Below, one piece after another: positions 6,044 through 7,396 of a stretch of 7,396 nucleotides of DNA. A program made the position numbers and the translations under genes. Source of the stretch: an uncultured Phycisphaera sp. (GTDB lineage: Bacteria > Planctomycetota > Phycisphaerae > Phycisphaerales > SM1A02). Every line of letters begins with the position of its first letter. Within the stretch, counting starts at the first letter, position 1. A model generated the notes under the pieces. That model worked only from the letters and a program-made list of their open reading frames with translations, ran no database searches and was not told the DNA's origin. The stretch spans positions 1 to 7,396 of the forward strand of contig CALDQF010000392.1 in the NCBI GenBank assembly GCA_937911845.1, read 5' to 3'.

Positions 6044-7396
6044 TCAACCTGCGGTGGCGGAGGCCGACGACTCGGTGCCATCGGCGTCCGTGCTTTCGAG
6101 GGTGTCTTCGGAATCTTCGAGTCCCAGACGTTGGAAGTTCATCCGCTCGGACAGAGCTTCGAAGGAGAAGGCTTCAATCAATGCCTCGTTGTCAGCGCTG
6201 AAGTTCTCACCCAAAATGGTGCTCTCGAGGCTCGAGGTATTCGACAGCCGGGTCAACACTTCTTGGTCGAGGGGCGTGGGGAACTGAATTTCCGCGACCA
6301 CAATGGCCAAGGCGGTGTCCACCGCTTCGATCACCAAACGGTCGTCCAAAGGCACGGCCGCAAAAGCAGTCTCATCAAGCGGCAAAGTGTTGGCCACTTC
6401 GGCAATCTTTTTGAGGACGTCATCGTTGGTGCCAACCACTGGCAGTGGTGTCGCACCTCGGAAGCCGGCCGGCAGTGAATTGCCTTGCTGAAGCATCATG
6501 CTCATGAGGTTTGGATCGCCGGGACGAACGGTGCGGGAACGTTCGAGTTCATCACCGAGGGCCAGTGCGGTGGCCAACATGCCGTCGGCCAGAATTTGCG
6601 AACGCAGGGCTTCGAGCTCTGCCACGCGTGATTCGTAGTCGGCGAGTCGCTTGAGATCATCAACGACGGTCTCTCGGCCAATTTCTTCCAAACGCTCGGC
6701 GGCTCGCTTTCCATCGGCTTGTGTGGGCAGCATCACCACCAATCCACCTTCCGGATCGCGGAAGACGGGGGAGTGCATTTGCGACTGTGCGGGCAGGGTC
6801 ACGGGGCTCAGCTCAAAGTCGCGGAGTCCATTGAGATAATCTCGGGTGGTCTTGGGCTGCCCAAATGCGGGTGTCGTGGCCGCGATGGGGAATCCGGGAA
6901 GGTCACCGTAGTCCAACACGGCTTGGAGCTGTGCAGATTCCACTTCGGGAGCATCAACCGAAATTTCTTGGGCGACCAGTCCGGCCAAGTCCGACAAACT
7001 GGGCCGAGTCTGGGACCAATTTTCAGGCAACTTGAAGGCGCCTTCTGGGGTGGTCTTGAGATCTCGTCGTGCTTCCAACAAGGTGGAGGACAGGCGTCGG
7101 TCCACTCGGTCGAACAGCGCGTCAGTTTCGATGGCCAGAAGGTCATCAATAACCACTTCCGGAACCTCAATAGAGGCGTCGTACGCAGGGAAGACACGAC
7201 CCCGAGGGTTGGTCTTCCAGTGCTTCAGGATCGCAATGGTGTCCATGGCTTCCGAACCACGAGCTGCGTCTTCGATGACATTGGCCGGCAGGGTGAACCA
7301 GTCCACGGCCACGCGATCCGGCAGACGGTAGCCAAAGGCTTGCTCAGGATCGCTTGGTTCCACGTCTCGATACGTATCGAAGTGGGTCGCAATGGC
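6044..7396 (-). CDS. Long protein of unknown function, N-terminus beyond the right edge
   Basis: The frame is open from the right edge to the TGA at 6044-6046, giving 450 visible residues. A GTG at 7363 could be read as a start, but eleven further in-frame codons (AIATHFDTYRD) precede it without a stop. The sequence around FGYRLPDRVAVDWF reads like the interior of a domain, so the gene most likely begins outside the window. I do not recognise the family. Visible features are: an N-terminal part with FGYRLPDRVAVDWFTLP and HWKTNPRGRVFPAY; a middle section with proline-rich stretches; a charged, probably coiled-coil helix (KRAAERLEEIGRETVVDDLK and the following RLADYESRVAELEALRSQI); a methionine-rich patch, LMSMMLQQGN; and a very acidic, Ser/Thr-rich tail ending ESSASATAG. 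No membrane segment is visible and any signal peptide would be off the edge. The first part loosely recalls linker regions of SurA/PpiD-type periplasmic chaperone-isomerases, but no PPIC (parvulin) motif is visible, so this is a weak guess. It is probably co-transcribed with the tRNA-binding protein 15 bases downstream. Confidence 0.85.
   Translation of the reverse strand, partial: AIATHFDTYRDVEPSDPEQAFGYRLPDRVAVDWFTLPANVIEDAARGSEAMDTIAILKHWKTNPRGRVFPAYDASIEVPEVVIDDLLAIETDALFDRVDRRLSSTLLEARRDLKTTPEGAFKLPENWSQTRPSLSDLAGLVAQEISVDAPEVESAQLQAVLDYGDLPGFPIAATTPAFGQPKTTRDYLNGLRDFELSPVTLPAQSQMHSPVFRDPEGGLVVMLPTQADGKRAAERLEEIGRETVVDDLKRLADYESRVAELEALRSQILADGMLATALALGDELERSRTVRPGDPNLMSMMLQQGNSLPAGFRGATPLPVVGTNDDVLKKIAEVANTLPLDETAFAAVPLDDRLVIEAVDTALAIVVAEIQFPTPLDQEVLTRLSNTSSLESTILGENFSADNEALIEAFSFEALSERMNFQRLGLEDSEDTLESTDADGTESSASATAG

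Noticed and set aside
7361..7363. GTG as the start of the long right-edge gene.
   Set aside because: The frame stays open to the window edge with plausible protein sequence before it and no ribosome binding site at this GTG, so the gene is treated as partial.

Overview
The window is an ordinary-looking piece of a bacterial chromosome, moderately GC-rich by eye. It carries informational genes (DNA repair, tRNA charging) and two less well understood neighbours. The IleRS C-terminus, the sparse Shine-Dalgarno signals and the free-standing MetRS-type tRNA-binding domain suggest a planctomycete-like bacterium, perhaps of the Phycisphaerae. That assignment rests on recalled family resemblance and is tentative.

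Layout from left to right. Positions 1-2374 (minus) hold most of mutS; its last part lies beyond the left edge. A 240-base divergent intergenic region follows (2375-2614). Positions 2615-2809 (plus) encode an unrecognised 64-residue protein. It ends three bases before ileS (2813-5623, plus), a complete isoleucyl-tRNA synthetase of 936 residues. After a convergent gap of only 21 bases, the minus strand carries a 127-residue tRNA-binding OB-fold protein (5645-6028). It is preceded, with a 15-base gap, by a long protein of unknown function (6044-7396) whose N-terminus lies beyond the right edge.

There are two likely transcription units besides mutS. One is the small ORF plus ileS, read rightward and divergent from mutS. 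The other is the unknown protein plus the tRNA-binding protein, read leftward and meeting ileS tail to tail. IleRS charges tRNA-Ile, and the small OB protein probably assists a tRNA-handling enzyme such as MetRS, so aminoacylation is the common theme of the right-hand part.

I saw no mobile element, CRISPR array, tRNA or rRNA gene, prophage or defence genes, and no strong evidence of a new system. The points most worth a second look are the unrecognised 64-residue protein tied to ileS, the loss of most zinc ligands at the IleRS C-terminus, the tRNA-binding domain encoded apart from any synthetase, and the unclassified long protein at the right edge.
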